From a bacterium (GTDB lineage Bacteria; Verrucomicrobiota; Verrucomicrobiae; Limisphaerales; J093): a stretch of 8,301 nt of DNA. A program made the translations under genes and the position numbers. Below are positions 1 through 6,335 of the stretch, piece after piece (positions within the stretch are counted from its first letter, which is position 1; the number at the start of each line of letters is the position of its first letter). The stretch is taken from positions 1 to 8,301 of the forward strand of contig JAKCAB010000480.1 in the NCBI GenBank assembly GCA_021839785.1. Direction: 5' to 3'. The notes below the pieces were generated by a model. It searched no databases. It had not been told where the DNA came from and saw only the letters and a program-made list of their open reading frames with translations.

Positions 1-1
1 G

Positions 2-760
2 GGACTCATCCAGCGCCCGCACGGCATCATCCTGGTGACCGGCCCAACCGGCAGCGGCAAGACGACGACGCTTTACGCCGCGTTGAACGCCCTCGTCAGC
101 CCGGAAATCAAGGTGCTCACCGTCGAGGATCCGGTGGAGTACCATCTGCACGGGGTCAATCAGATCCCCGTCGATCCGAACGTGGGCATGACGTTCGAGC
201 GCGGCCTGCGCGCGATTCTCCGACACGACCCGGACGTGATCATGATCGGCGAAATCCGCGACTTGGAGACCGCCCGGGCGGCGATTGCCGCGGCGCTGAC
301 CGGGCATCTGGTTCTCTCCACGCTCCACACAAACGATGCAGCATCGGCGCCGATGCGCCTCATCGACATGGGCGTGGAATCCTTCCTGGTCAGCAGCACG
401 TTGATCGGCTCGATGGCCCAGCGCCTGGTCCGCAGAATTTGCCCGAAATGCCAGACCAGTTACGCGCCCGATCCCAAAACGGTCCCGGACGATTTCGGCG
501 GGCCGCCGGCCGAAGGCTTCCGGCGCGGCACCGGCTGCGAAGCGTGTCGTGGCACCGGCTTTCGCGGGCGGACCGGCCTGTACGAATTGCTGGTGATGAA
601 CGACGAATTGGCGGACCACATTCTGCACCGGCGCCCGCCCAGCGAACTCATCCAAGCGGGACGCCGCGCGGGATTGCGGCTGCTGCGCGAGGACGGCTGG
701 CTGAAGGTGCGGCAAGGCGTGACGACCTTGGACGAAGTGGTGACTTGCACCGCGGTCTGA
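2..760 (+). CDS. gspE: Type II secretion assembly ATPase GspE, C-terminal part (5' truncated by the window)
   Basis: Cytoplasmic hexameric ATPase that powers pseudopilus assembly, docking on GspL and GspF. The reading frame is open from base 2, so 252 C-terminal residues are present; family members are usually 500-570 residues, so about half lies upstream. The GTG at 35 is internal and not a start. In fragment numbering I see the Walker A motif GPTGSGKT (14-21), the Asp box VEDPVEY (41-47), the Walker B region VIMIGEIRD (79-87) and the His box [11 protein letters not shown] (102-112). The GspE/PilB-type zinc element follows, with CPKC (147-150) and CEAC (179-182) separated by 28 residues. The C-terminus ends in the family's TTLDEVV segment. 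PilB is very similar, but the gspF-G-H-I-J-K-L-M order downstream argues for GspE. gspF starts 19 bases after the stop. All catalytic motifs in view are intact. Confidence 0.96.
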   Translation, partial: GLIQRPHGIILVTGPTGSGKTTTLYAALNALVSPEIKVLTVEDPVEYHLHGVNQIPVDPNVGMTFERGLRAILRHDPDVIMIGEIRDLETARAAIAAALTGHLVLSTLHTNDAASAPMRLIDMGVESFLVSSTLIGSMAQRLVRRICPKCQTSYAPDPKTVPDDFGGPPAEGFRRGTGCEACRGTGFRGRTGLYELLVMNDELADHILHRRPPSELIQAGRRAGLRLLREDGWLKVRQGVTTLDEVVTCTAV

Positions 761-779
761 CCGCGAACTGCACCGGCGC

Positions 780-1982
780 ATGGCGGATTTTCATTACGTG
801 GCCAAGACGCCGGCGGGCGACACCGTCACCGGCGTGATCGCGGCGGAGACGGAGGCCTCCGCCTTGCGTGTGCTCGGCGAGCGGAACCTTTTCCCGTTGA
901 CGCTCCGCGATCATTCGAGCGCCGCCCGCCAAAAAACGACCCACCGCCGCGTGCGCACCCGCGATGTGGGCGTCATGTACGGCCAGCTCGCCGACCTGAT
1001 CGGGGCTGGCGTGCCGTTGCTGCGGGCGCTGGACTCGCTCATCAAATCGACGGTGAACACGCGGCTGGTCGAGGTTTTGCGCGAAGTGCGGTCCGCCGTG
1101 GCGGATGGCAAGTCGCTCAACGAAGCGTTCCGCGACTTTCCCGAGGTGTTTCCGCCGCTGCACACCGCGATGGTGCAGGCGGGCGAGCGGGCCAGTTTTC
1201 TCGAAGACGTGCTGCGCAGCCTCGCAGGCTTTCTCGAGCGACTGGACGAACTGCGCAGCACAGTGATCGGCTCGATGATCTACCCGGCCTTGCTGGCCGC
1301 GGTGGGCACGGTGGTTCTCACCGGCGCGCTGCTGTTCTTCGTGCCCCGGTTCGAGCCGCTGCTCGGCGACGCGCCCAAGCCTTTGCCCACCGAACTGGTC
1401 TTTGCCATGAGCCGTGCGCTGCGGAGCTACTGGTATCTCCTGGCGCTGGCGTTCGGCGGGGTGGGGGTGTTGGTCTGGGGCGGCATTGCCAGCGAGCGCG
1501 GGCGGCGGCTGTTCGAAGAATGGCGCCTGCGCATTCCGGTGGTAGGCACGGCGCTGCGGCTGCTGGCCATCACCCGGTTCTGCCGCATTCTGGGGACGAT
1601 GCTGGCGAACGGCGTGCCTTTGCTCCAGGCGTTGGCCATCAGCCGCGGGGCAACCGGTTCCCGGCTCATGGCCGACCGGATCACGGACGCAATGGAAAAC
1701 GTCCGTGGCGGCAAGGCCCTGACTGAACCGTTGCGGGTGGGCGGGTTGTTCCCCGAGCAAATCCTGGCGATGATCCGTGTGGCGGAGGAATCCAACCGGC
1801 TCGACAAGGTGCTGCTGACGATCGCCGACACGGTCGAGCGGCGCACGAACCGGCAGGTGGACCAGACCGTGCGTCTGCTGGAGCCGTTGATTTTGTGTCT
1901 GGTGGCGATGGCGATCGGTTTTCTGGCGCTGGGCCTGCTCCTCCCCATTTTCACGATGGCCAGCGCGCTGGGCCGGAGTTGA
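780..1982 (+). CDS. gspF: Type II secretion inner-membrane platform protein GspF
   Basis: Polytopic inner-membrane platform protein (GspF/PilC family) that is thought to couple ATP hydrolysis by GspE to extraction of pseudopilins from the membrane. The product is 400 residues, the usual family size. The N-terminus MADFHYVAKTPAGDTVTG fits the conserved start of the family and supports the ATG at 780, although no clear Shine-Dalgarno precedes it. Two repeated T2SSF domains are visible: one around residues 66-190, with GQLADLIGAGVPLLRALDSL, and one around 268-390, with CRILGTMLANGVPLLQALAI. Membrane segments lie at about 168-190, 217-237 and 368-395. The duplicated G-V-P-L-L motif in both halves is the expected internal repeat. 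It follows gspE closely and is followed by the cluster's only gap of more than 20 bases. PilC is the alternative name in a pilus system; the pseudopilin genes next to it favour GspF. Confidence 0.95.
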   Translation: MADFHYVAKTPAGDTVTGVIAAETEASALRVLGERNLFPLTLRDHSSAARQKTTHRRVRTRDVGVMYGQLADLIGAGVPLLRALDSLIKSTVNTRLVEVLREVRSAVADGKSLNEAFRDFPEVFPPLHTAMVQAGERASFLEDVLRSLAGFLERLDELRSTVIGSMIYPALLAAVGTVVLTGALLFFVPRFEPLLGDAPKPLPTELVFAMSRALRSYWYLLALAFGGVGVLVWGGIASERGRRLFEEWRLRIPVVGTALRLLAITRFCRILGTMLANGVPLLQALAISRGATGSRLMADRITDAMENVRGGKALTEPLRVGGLFPEQILAMIRVAEESNRLDKVLLTIADTVERRTNRQVDQTVRLLEPLILCLVAMAIGFLALGLLLPIFTMASALGRS

Positions 1983-2099
1983 GGCCACCGTTCGGCGTCC
2001 GGGTCGAATCCGGCGGCGAACCGTCGCGTCGGTTGGACTGGGATGGCCGTTGAATGCCTGTAACTTCGTGGCCGTCTCTAACGTCGAGTTCAATAGATT
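1983..2099 (+). other. 117-base gap between gspF and gspG; no clear element
   Basis: This is the only gap longer than 20 bases in the cluster. It becomes noticeably more AT-rich over its last 25 bases. Possible -35-like words (TTGGAC at 2033-2038, TTGAAT at 2050-2055) and -10-like words (TGTAAC at 2059-2064, TCTAAC at 2077-2082) exist, but the spacings are 20-21 bases and the matches are poor. I therefore do not call a promoter. A 5-base inverted repeat (2019-2023 with 2030-2034) has no T-tract and is not a convincing terminator. A separate promoter for the highly expressed gspG is plausible but unproven. Confidence 0.4.
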
Positions 2100-2636
2100 A
2101 TGACCGTACGCACCCTTGTTCGGAAAGTGGCCCGCCGGGCGCCGCAGCGCGGCTTCACGCTCATCGAGATTCTGCTGGTGATCGTGATCATCATGATGCT
2201 TGCTGCTGCGCTCGTGACGTTCGTTTTGCCGCAGCAAGCCGGCGCCGAAAAGAACACCACCCGACTGCTGCTGATGCAGGTGCAGACCTCGCTCGACACT
2301 TACCGGATGAATCTCGGTCATTACCCGAGCGAAGAAGAAGGTGGGTTGGGCGCGTTGCTGGTGAAGCCGCAGTTCGAGAACGAACAGCTCGGCGAGCGCT
2401 GGCAGGGACCTTACCTGAAGCCCGGCACGAAACTGCTCGACGCCTGGGGACACCAGGTGGTTTACGACTTGCAGAACCTCGCCACCTCCGCGACCGGCGA
2501 TACCAACGGCATTCCCTACAAGCTTTACTCGCTTGGACCCGACGGCCAGCCCGACACCGACGACGACATTAAACTGGACACCACGCAGGACGCGAACACG
2601 GATGCCAAGAGCGTTCTCGACTCGAACAAACAATAG
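2100..2636 (+). CDS. gspG: Major pseudopilin GspG
   Basis: Major subunit of the periplasmic pseudopilus, processed by the prepilin peptidase at the inner membrane. The product is 178 residues. A basic 18-residue leader ends at Gly18, giving the class III site QRG|FTLIE with Phe19 at +1 and Glu23 at +5. A hydrophobic helix follows to about residue 43. GspG hallmarks follow: TYRMNLGHYPSEEEGGLGAL (67-86), WQGPYL (101-106), LDAWGHQV (113-120) and the acidic loop SLGPDGQPDTDDDI (144-157). That loop is equivalent to the calcium-binding loop known in GspG, with Asp148, Asp152 and Asp154-156 as candidate ligands. An in-frame TAG at 2094-2096 excludes a start further upstream, so ATG 2100 is the first possible start; it has no clear Shine-Dalgarno. 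The polar tail (158-178) is longer than in the classic proteobacterial protein. gspH follows 15 bases after the stop. Confidence 0.96.
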   Translation: MTVRTLVRKVARRAPQRGFTLIEILLVIVIIMMLAAALVTFVLPQQAGAEKNTTRLLLMQVQTSLDTYRMNLGHYPSEEEGGLGALLVKPQFENEQLGERWQGPYLKPGTKLLDAWGHQVVYDLQNLATSATGDTNGIPYKLYSLGPDGQPDTDDDIKLDTTQDANTDAKSVLDSNKQ

Positions 2637-2651
2637 GGGCGCCCAGCCGAG

Positions 2652-3386
2652 ATGCGAACCAAACGACCTCAAGCGGGTTTCACCCTCCTCGAGTTGCTCT
2701 TGGTGGTGGTGCTGTTGGTGCTGTTCGCGGGCGCCGCGGTCATGAACCTCGCCCCGCTCTGGCAGGGGGCGGCGTTGGACGAAGGCGTCGGGCAATTCGA
2801 GAGCCTCCTGCGGTTCGCCCGCGCCGAGGCCGCCCAACAGGGGCGTCGCGTCCAACTGCAACTCGCCGCCGCTCCGCTGTCGCCGGAAACGTCGGCGGCC
2901 ACCGACACGCCGCCGATCCAGCTTCGCTGGGAGCCGCAGCCACTGAGCCAGCCGGGCTTATTCGTGGAAAACCAGTCCACGGCGCCGCTTGCGCGCTCCG
3001 TAAACGAACTGGTTCGCGTCGAAACCGTTCGCCGCCTGGACAGCGTGCCGGCCGCCCCCATTGCGGACGCAACCACCACCAGCACCGGCTTTCCGGTGCT
3101 GACAGGAATGGATCAAAGCCTGGCCGCGACCAACACTGAAACCTGGCCGCCGATCATGTTTTACCCGGATGGCTCGTCGGATTCGGCGGTCATCCTCCTG
3201 GCCTCCGCGGACAACGCCGATTCGCGGCGGATGCTGGTGCGTTGGAACGGGATCAGCGGGACGGCGGCCCACCACCAAGCCGAACCGGACGATCTGCCCG
3301 GCGGCATGAATGACCCGGCCGGGGCGGCGCAACCGCTCGAACCGGCGTCCGTGGCCCGCTCGGCCTTGGGGCAGGCGGTGCCTTGA
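2652..3386 (+). CDS. gspH: Minor pseudopilin GspH-like (GspH/FimT family)
   Basis: Minor pseudopilin, expected to lie between the GspG shaft and the I-J-K tip. The product is 244 residues, longer than the usual 150-190. It has a short 9-residue leader and a canonical site QAG|FTLLE (Gly9, Phe10, Glu14), then a hydrophobic helix to about residue 31. The amphipathic stretch LDEGVGQFESLLRFARAEA (42-60) and QQGRRVQLQL (62-71) is typical of GspH/FimT. The C-terminal family signature FYPDGSSDSAVILL (170-183), followed by RMLVRWNGISG, closes the beta domain. Between them, residues about 73-165 include a Pro/Ala/Thr/Ser-rich insertion, and the C-terminus carries an extra 40-residue Pro/Ala/Asp tail (205-244). 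The gene sits 15 bases after gspG and 15 bases before gspI. Only a weak, distant GGGG (2636-2639) precedes the start. The motifs make the family firm; the H name rests on motif plus gene order. Confidence 0.88.
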   Translation: MRTKRPQAGFTLLELLLVVVLLVLFAGAAVMNLAPLWQGAALDEGVGQFESLLRFARAEAAQQGRRVQLQLAAAPLSPETSAATDTPPIQLRWEPQPLSQPGLFVENQSTAPLARSVNELVRVETVRRLDSVPAAPIADATTTSTGFPVLTGMDQSLAATNTETWPPIMFYPDGSSDSAVILLASADNADSRRMLVRWNGISGTAAHHQAEPDDLPGGMNDPAGAAQPLEPASVARSALGQAVP

Positions 3387-3401
3387 TCCGGTGGAGACGC
3401 C

Positions 3402-3917
3402 ATGCAGTCCGTCCGACAGGCTCAGCACGCGCGGCGGCCGGGGACGCGGTCGGTGGCCCGTTCGCGGCGGGGCGCGGTCCTGTTGGAGGTGATTCTGGCG
3501 CTGGCGTTGTTCGTTTTCGCTGCCGCCGTCGTCAGCAACAGTCTGCACTCGGCCGTCGAGCGCACGGCGCGCCTTCACCTCCAAACCCACGCCTTGGACC
3601 TGGCGGTGTCAGTCTTGTCCGAAATTCAGATGGGCGTGCTTCCGCTCACACCAGCCGGGCCGGAACCCTTCGAGGCGCCCTTCGAACCGTGGACCTGGCA
3701 GGTCGAAGTTTCACCTTACTCGTTCGACACCGAGGACGCGTCGGGCCTGCAGCTCGTTTCGGTGGTGGTGCGGAACGAGGGGGAAAACGCCGTTCAACGG
3801 CTCACCCAACTGGTCGCGCCGCTGCCAGCCGCGGAAGGCGTGGACGCCACCGGGGATCCAGGAACGGCGACGACGGGTGGTGATTCGGCGGCCAGCAGCG
3901 ACTCCGCACTTCGATGA
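3402..3917 (+). CDS. gspI: Minor pseudopilin GspI-like
   Basis: Minor pseudopilin, expected to nucleate the I-J-K tip complex. The product is 171 residues. A long basic leader of 24 residues precedes the helix; the likely site is SRRG|AVLLEVILAL, with Gly24 at -1, Ala25 at +1 and the conserved Glu29 at +5. Ala in place of Phe or Met at +1 is unusual. The helix 25-45 runs into an alpha stretch containing LDLAVSVLSEIQMGVLPL (65-82), the counterpart of GspI's conserved segment after the helix. FEPWTWQVEVSPY (94-106) and LVSVVVRNEG (118-127) fit the strands of the small GspI domain. Residues 141-171 are a Gly/Ala/Thr/Ser/Asp tail without predicted structure. GGAG at 3393-3396, five bases before the ATG, is a good ribosome binding site and supports this start. 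The stop overlaps the next start as ATGA. Confidence 0.87.
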   Translation: MQSVRQAQHARRPGTRSVARSRRGAVLLEVILALALFVFAAAVVSNSLHSAVERTARLHLQTHALDLAVSVLSEIQMGVLPLTPAGPEPFEAPFEPWTWQVEVSPYSFDTEDASGLQLVSVVVRNEGENAVQRLTQLVAPLPAAEGVDATGDPGTATTGGDSAASSDSALR

Positions 3918-4828
3918 GAGCGACGCCGGCAACCGCCTCCGCCTTGGGGGCTCGCGTTCGACGCCGCGGCTTCACGCTGCTGGAAGTCATCATGGCTCTC
4001 TCCATCGCCCTCGGATTGCTGGCCGTGGTGCTGTTTTTCTATCAGCAAGCTTCGCGACTGCGCGATGCCACGCTCGCCGACACCTCGCGTTTGGCGGCGG
4101 TGCGCTTGTGCCTGGACCGGCTCGCCACGGAACTCCGCACCGCCAGCACGCGCCCCGGCACCTTCCGCGGCGGACCGCAGTCGATCGAATTCGTGCAATG
4201 CGACTCCGCCTCGCCTGCGTCGTGGGTGGCCGGCTCGAACACGATCGGGGTCGTCGATCGTTTTCCGGTTCGGCGCATCCGCTATGCCGGCCGCGCTCTC
4301 GACGAAAGCGGGAGCGTGAACGGCAACGTGAGTGGCGTGGATCGCTCGGAAGAGCCGCTGGTCCCGGCCACTCCGGCGGCGGCTCCCGACGATACGGATT
4401 TGGCGGGCGACGAGTCCACCGGCACCGAGTCCACCGGCACGAACGCTTTCCCGATGTTGGACACGCTGACCGAGACGAACACCGACCTTGTGTTGGGCGC
4501 CACGAACCAGACCCCGGTTACCACGGTGACGACCGGTGACACGGGCATGTTCATCTCCGAACTGCAATATCTGCGGCTGCGTTATTGGGACGGGACGGCC
4601 TGGCTCGATTCGTGGACGGCCAGCGGTCTGCCGCGCGGGGTGGAGGTCAGCCTCGCCACCGAAGGGTTGCCAGCCGACGCTGCGCCCGACGCGTTGCCGA
4701 GCGAGTTGTTCCGGCGTGTGATCGCGTTGCCCACTGCTTTGAACGAGGTTGTCCGCGCGGGCGGAGTGTCATCCGAAGATGACGCCGCCGACCGGGCCGG
4801 CTCGGCCACCGACGAGGATGTTCCATGA
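3914..4828 (+). CDS. gspJ: Minor pseudopilin GspJ-like
   Basis: Minor pseudopilin, expected to bind GspI and GspK at the pseudopilus tip. The product is 304 residues, well above the usual 190-240. A 19-residue basic leader ends at the canonical site RRRG|FTLLEVIMALSIALG (Gly19, Phe20, Glu24). A helix follows, then LRDATLADTSRLAAVRLCLD (49-68) and LATELRTAS (70-78), as in GspJ. The C-terminal half has the GspJ pattern LQYLRLRYWDGTAWLDSW (217-234), LPRGVEVSL (239-247) and FRRVIALP (266-273). Residues about 130-212 form a Thr/Ser/Asp/Gly/Asn-rich insertion that accounts for the extra length and contains a perfect tandem duplication (ESTGT twice). An acidic tail (281-304) ends the protein. The start overlaps the gspI stop and the stop overlaps the gspK start, both as ATGA. 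No Shine-Dalgarno is visible, so coupling to gspI translation is likely. Confidence 0.88.
   Translation: MRATPATASALGARVRRRGFTLLEVIMALSIALGLLAVVLFFYQQASRLRDATLADTSRLAAVRLCLDRLATELRTASTRPGTFRGGPQSIEFVQCDSASPASWVAGSNTIGVVDRFPVRRIRYAGRALDESGSVNGNVSGVDRSEEPLVPATPAAAPDDTDLAGDESTGTESTGTNAFPMLDTLTETNTDLVLGATNQTPVTTVTTGDTGMFISELQYLRLRYWDGTAWLDSWTASGLPRGVEVSLATEGLPADAAPDALPSELFRRVIALPTALNEVVRAGGVSSEDDAADRAGSATDEDVP
4411..4440 (+). repeat. Perfect 15-base tandem duplication inside gspJ
   Basis: Two identical adjacent copies of CGAGTCCACCGGCAC (4411-4425 and 4426-4440) lie in frame and give ESTGT twice in GspJ (about residues 167-176). The unit is five codons, so a gain or loss by slippage keeps the frame. 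It sits within the low-complexity insertion of GspJ. Confidence 0.9.
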
Positions 4829-6324
4829 AGGCGCTCCGGGATCCTCATCGCCACCGGTCGTCGCGCGCCTTCGTGCTGCTCACGGTGCTCGTGGTGGTGA
4901 TGTTGAGCTCGATGCTTGCGGTCAGCCTGCTTTTCGCGCTCAAGGCCGATGTCACCGCGCAGACGACGGGCGTGCAGCAAGAGCAAGCCTGGAACGCGGC
5001 GATGAGCGGAGTCACGCGCGCCATCGCTGTGGCGCAAGCCTCAATGCGCGGCCTGCCGGCCTGGCAGGAAAACGCTGCTGCCTTCCAGAACCAGTTCGTC
5101 GTCCAGGATGGCGACGACCAGTGGTATTTCACGGTGTATTCGGCCTCGGATTCGTTCACCGCCGAGATTCGGTACGGACTGACCGACGAATCGGCCAAGA
5201 TGAATGTTTACCACACCGATCCGGCGTGGCTCGCGAGTTTGCCACACCTCACCGCCGAACTGGTGCAGGCGTTGTTGCCCGGCTCGGAAGCCTCGGCTGG
5301 CGACGCTGCCACCAACAGCGTTGACGCCTTCGATCGCACCTCCGCGGCCGGCGATAGCAGCCGCACGAACGATGCGACGACTGACGCCCTGACGTCGCCG
5401 GCTGCCTCGCCGACGGTGGCGACGCCGGCGCGCCCCACCGGCCCGGCCGGTTCGCTCGAAGAACTGTTTGCCATTGCCGGGCTGGACCCGCAGTTGCTTT
5501 ACGGCGAAGACGCAAATCTGAATCTTCGGCTCGATCCCAACGAAGACGACGGCGACGCCCAATGGCCGCCGGACGATGGCAACGGCCAGTTGGACCTCGG
5601 TCTGCAAGCCGACCTCACCCTCGTCAGCTATGATCGGAACGAGGATGCCGAAGGCAAACCGCGCCTCAACCTGGCCAGTGCCTCGGCCGACGACCTCGCG
5701 CAGTCCGGTCTGCCCCAGATCGCGCGCGACTACCTCGACGCGATGAAACGCGCCGGTCAGACACTCGCGCAGCCGGCGGACCTGCTCGAGGCCGAAGGCG
5801 ACTTCAAAGACAAGTCGGGCAAGCCCGTGCATCTCCGCTCCGGCATCGACCGGGAGAACCTGGCGACGCTGCTTGACCGTTGCACTACCACGAACGCGAC
5901 CCAACTCGCCGGCTTGCTCAACGTGAACACCGCGTCGCGCGAGGTGCTGGCCGCGATTCCGGCCGTGGGCGAAGCGCTGGCCGACAGCATCATCGCCACC
6001 CGGCAGGGGCTCAGCGCCGACGAAGCCCGGACGCCCGCGTGGCTTTACCGGCGCGGGCTGGTGAGCGCCGACGAGTTCAAGAAACTGGCGCCGCTCCTGA
6101 CCACGCGCAGTCTGCAGTTCAGCTTCCGTTGCGTCGGGTACGCCGTGCCCTCCGGGCGATGCCGCGTGCTGAGCGTGGTGGTGGACCTCGCGGCCCGGCC
6201 GGCGCGCATCCTGGCGATCCACGATCTGACCCGCTTCGGTTTTCCCGTGCCGCTCGAAGTTTTGCAGAACGGCGACGCGGGGGCTTCGATGCCGGCGATG
6301 GCGCGGGGTGGCGGCGGCCTTTGA
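4825..6324 (+). CDS. gspK: Minor pseudopilin GspK-like (pseudopilus tip)
   Basis: Largest minor pseudopilin, expected to cap the pseudopilus at its tip. The product is 499 residues, above the usual 300-350. The N-terminus SSRAFVLLTVLVVVMLSSML resembles a class III prepilin with the likely cut Ala15|Phe16. It lacks Glu at +5 (Thr20), as expected for GspK, but has Ala instead of Gly at -1. Next come QTTGVQQEQAWNAAMSGV (46-63) and RYGLTDESAKMNVYH (116-130), a GspK hallmark. Residues 152-208 are a Ser/Thr/Ala/Asp-rich linker. SLEELFAIAGLDPQLLYGED (210-229) leads into an acidic EF-hand-like stretch (229-257). The two SAM-like/helix-hairpin-helix regions follow, including LLNVNTASREVLAAIPAVGE (364-383). 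A beta domain and a Gly-rich end (495-499) close it. GAGG at 4814-4817, seven bases before the ATG, supports the start, which overlaps the gspJ stop as ATGA. gspL starts 11 bases downstream. Confidence 0.92.
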   Translation: MKALRDPHRHRSSRAFVLLTVLVVVMLSSMLAVSLLFALKADVTAQTTGVQQEQAWNAAMSGVTRAIAVAQASMRGLPAWQENAAAFQNQFVVQDGDDQWYFTVYSASDSFTAEIRYGLTDESAKMNVYHTDPAWLASLPHLTAELVQALLPGSEASAGDAATNSVDAFDRTSAAGDSSRTNDATTDALTSPAASPTVATPARPTGPAGSLEELFAIAGLDPQLLYGEDANLNLRLDPNEDDGDAQWPPDDGNGQLDLGLQADLTLVSYDRNEDAEGKPRLNLASASADDLAQSGLPQIARDYLDAMKRAGQTLAQPADLLEAEGDFKDKSGKPVHLRSGIDRENLATLLDRCTTTNATQLAGLLNVNTASREVLAAIPAVGEALADSIIATRQGLSADEARTPAWLYRRGLVSADEFKKLAPLLTTRSLQFSFRCVGYAVPSGRCRVLSVVVDLAARPARILAIHDLTRFGFPVPLEVLQNGDAGASMPAMARGGGGL

Positions 6325-6335
6325 GCAAAGCGAAC

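Noticed and set aside
35..760. GTG at 35 as the start of a short ATPase gene
   Set aside because: The frame is open to the window edge, and the GTG sits just before the Walker A motif in the middle of the GspE fold, so the gene is truncated by the window and not short.
2..1982. Type IV pilus pilB/pilC instead of gspE/gspF
   Set aside because: The ATPase and platform alone could be either, but the GspG-H-I-J-K set with calcium-loop GspG and GspK, and no pilin or PilT gene in view, fits T2SS.
2019..2034. Inverted repeat AACCG/CGGTT after gspF as a terminator
   Set aside because: The stem is only 5 bases and no T-run follows. In GC-rich DNA this is expected by chance, and gspG continues the same pathway.
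2050..2082. Promoter-like words TTGAAT and TCTAAC before gspG
   Set aside because: The spacing is 21 bases and the -10 match is poor, so it is not supportable as a called promoter.
2054..2572. Open frame of 172 codons on the + strand covering gspG
   Set aside because: It is out of frame with gspG, which has the prepilin motif and WQGPYL. The alternative translation is Arg/His/Ala-rich without motifs.
648..2861. Long open frame on the - strand (737 codons) opposite gspE/gspF/gspG
   Set aside because: It lies antisense to three genes with clear family motifs. Its composition (Arg/Gln/His/Gly-rich) is what GC-rich DNA gives on the shadow strand, and no domain is recognisable.
3877..4539. Open frame of 220 codons on the + strand overlapping gspI and gspJ
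   Set aside because: Arg/His/Gly-rich shadow of gspJ with no domain; the gspJ frame carries the pseudopilin signature.
5880..6335. Upstream extension of the gspL frame inside gspK
   Set aside because: The frame is open but overlaps the well-supported C-terminal domain of GspK. The PilM/GspL-like sequence begins only after the ATG at 6336.
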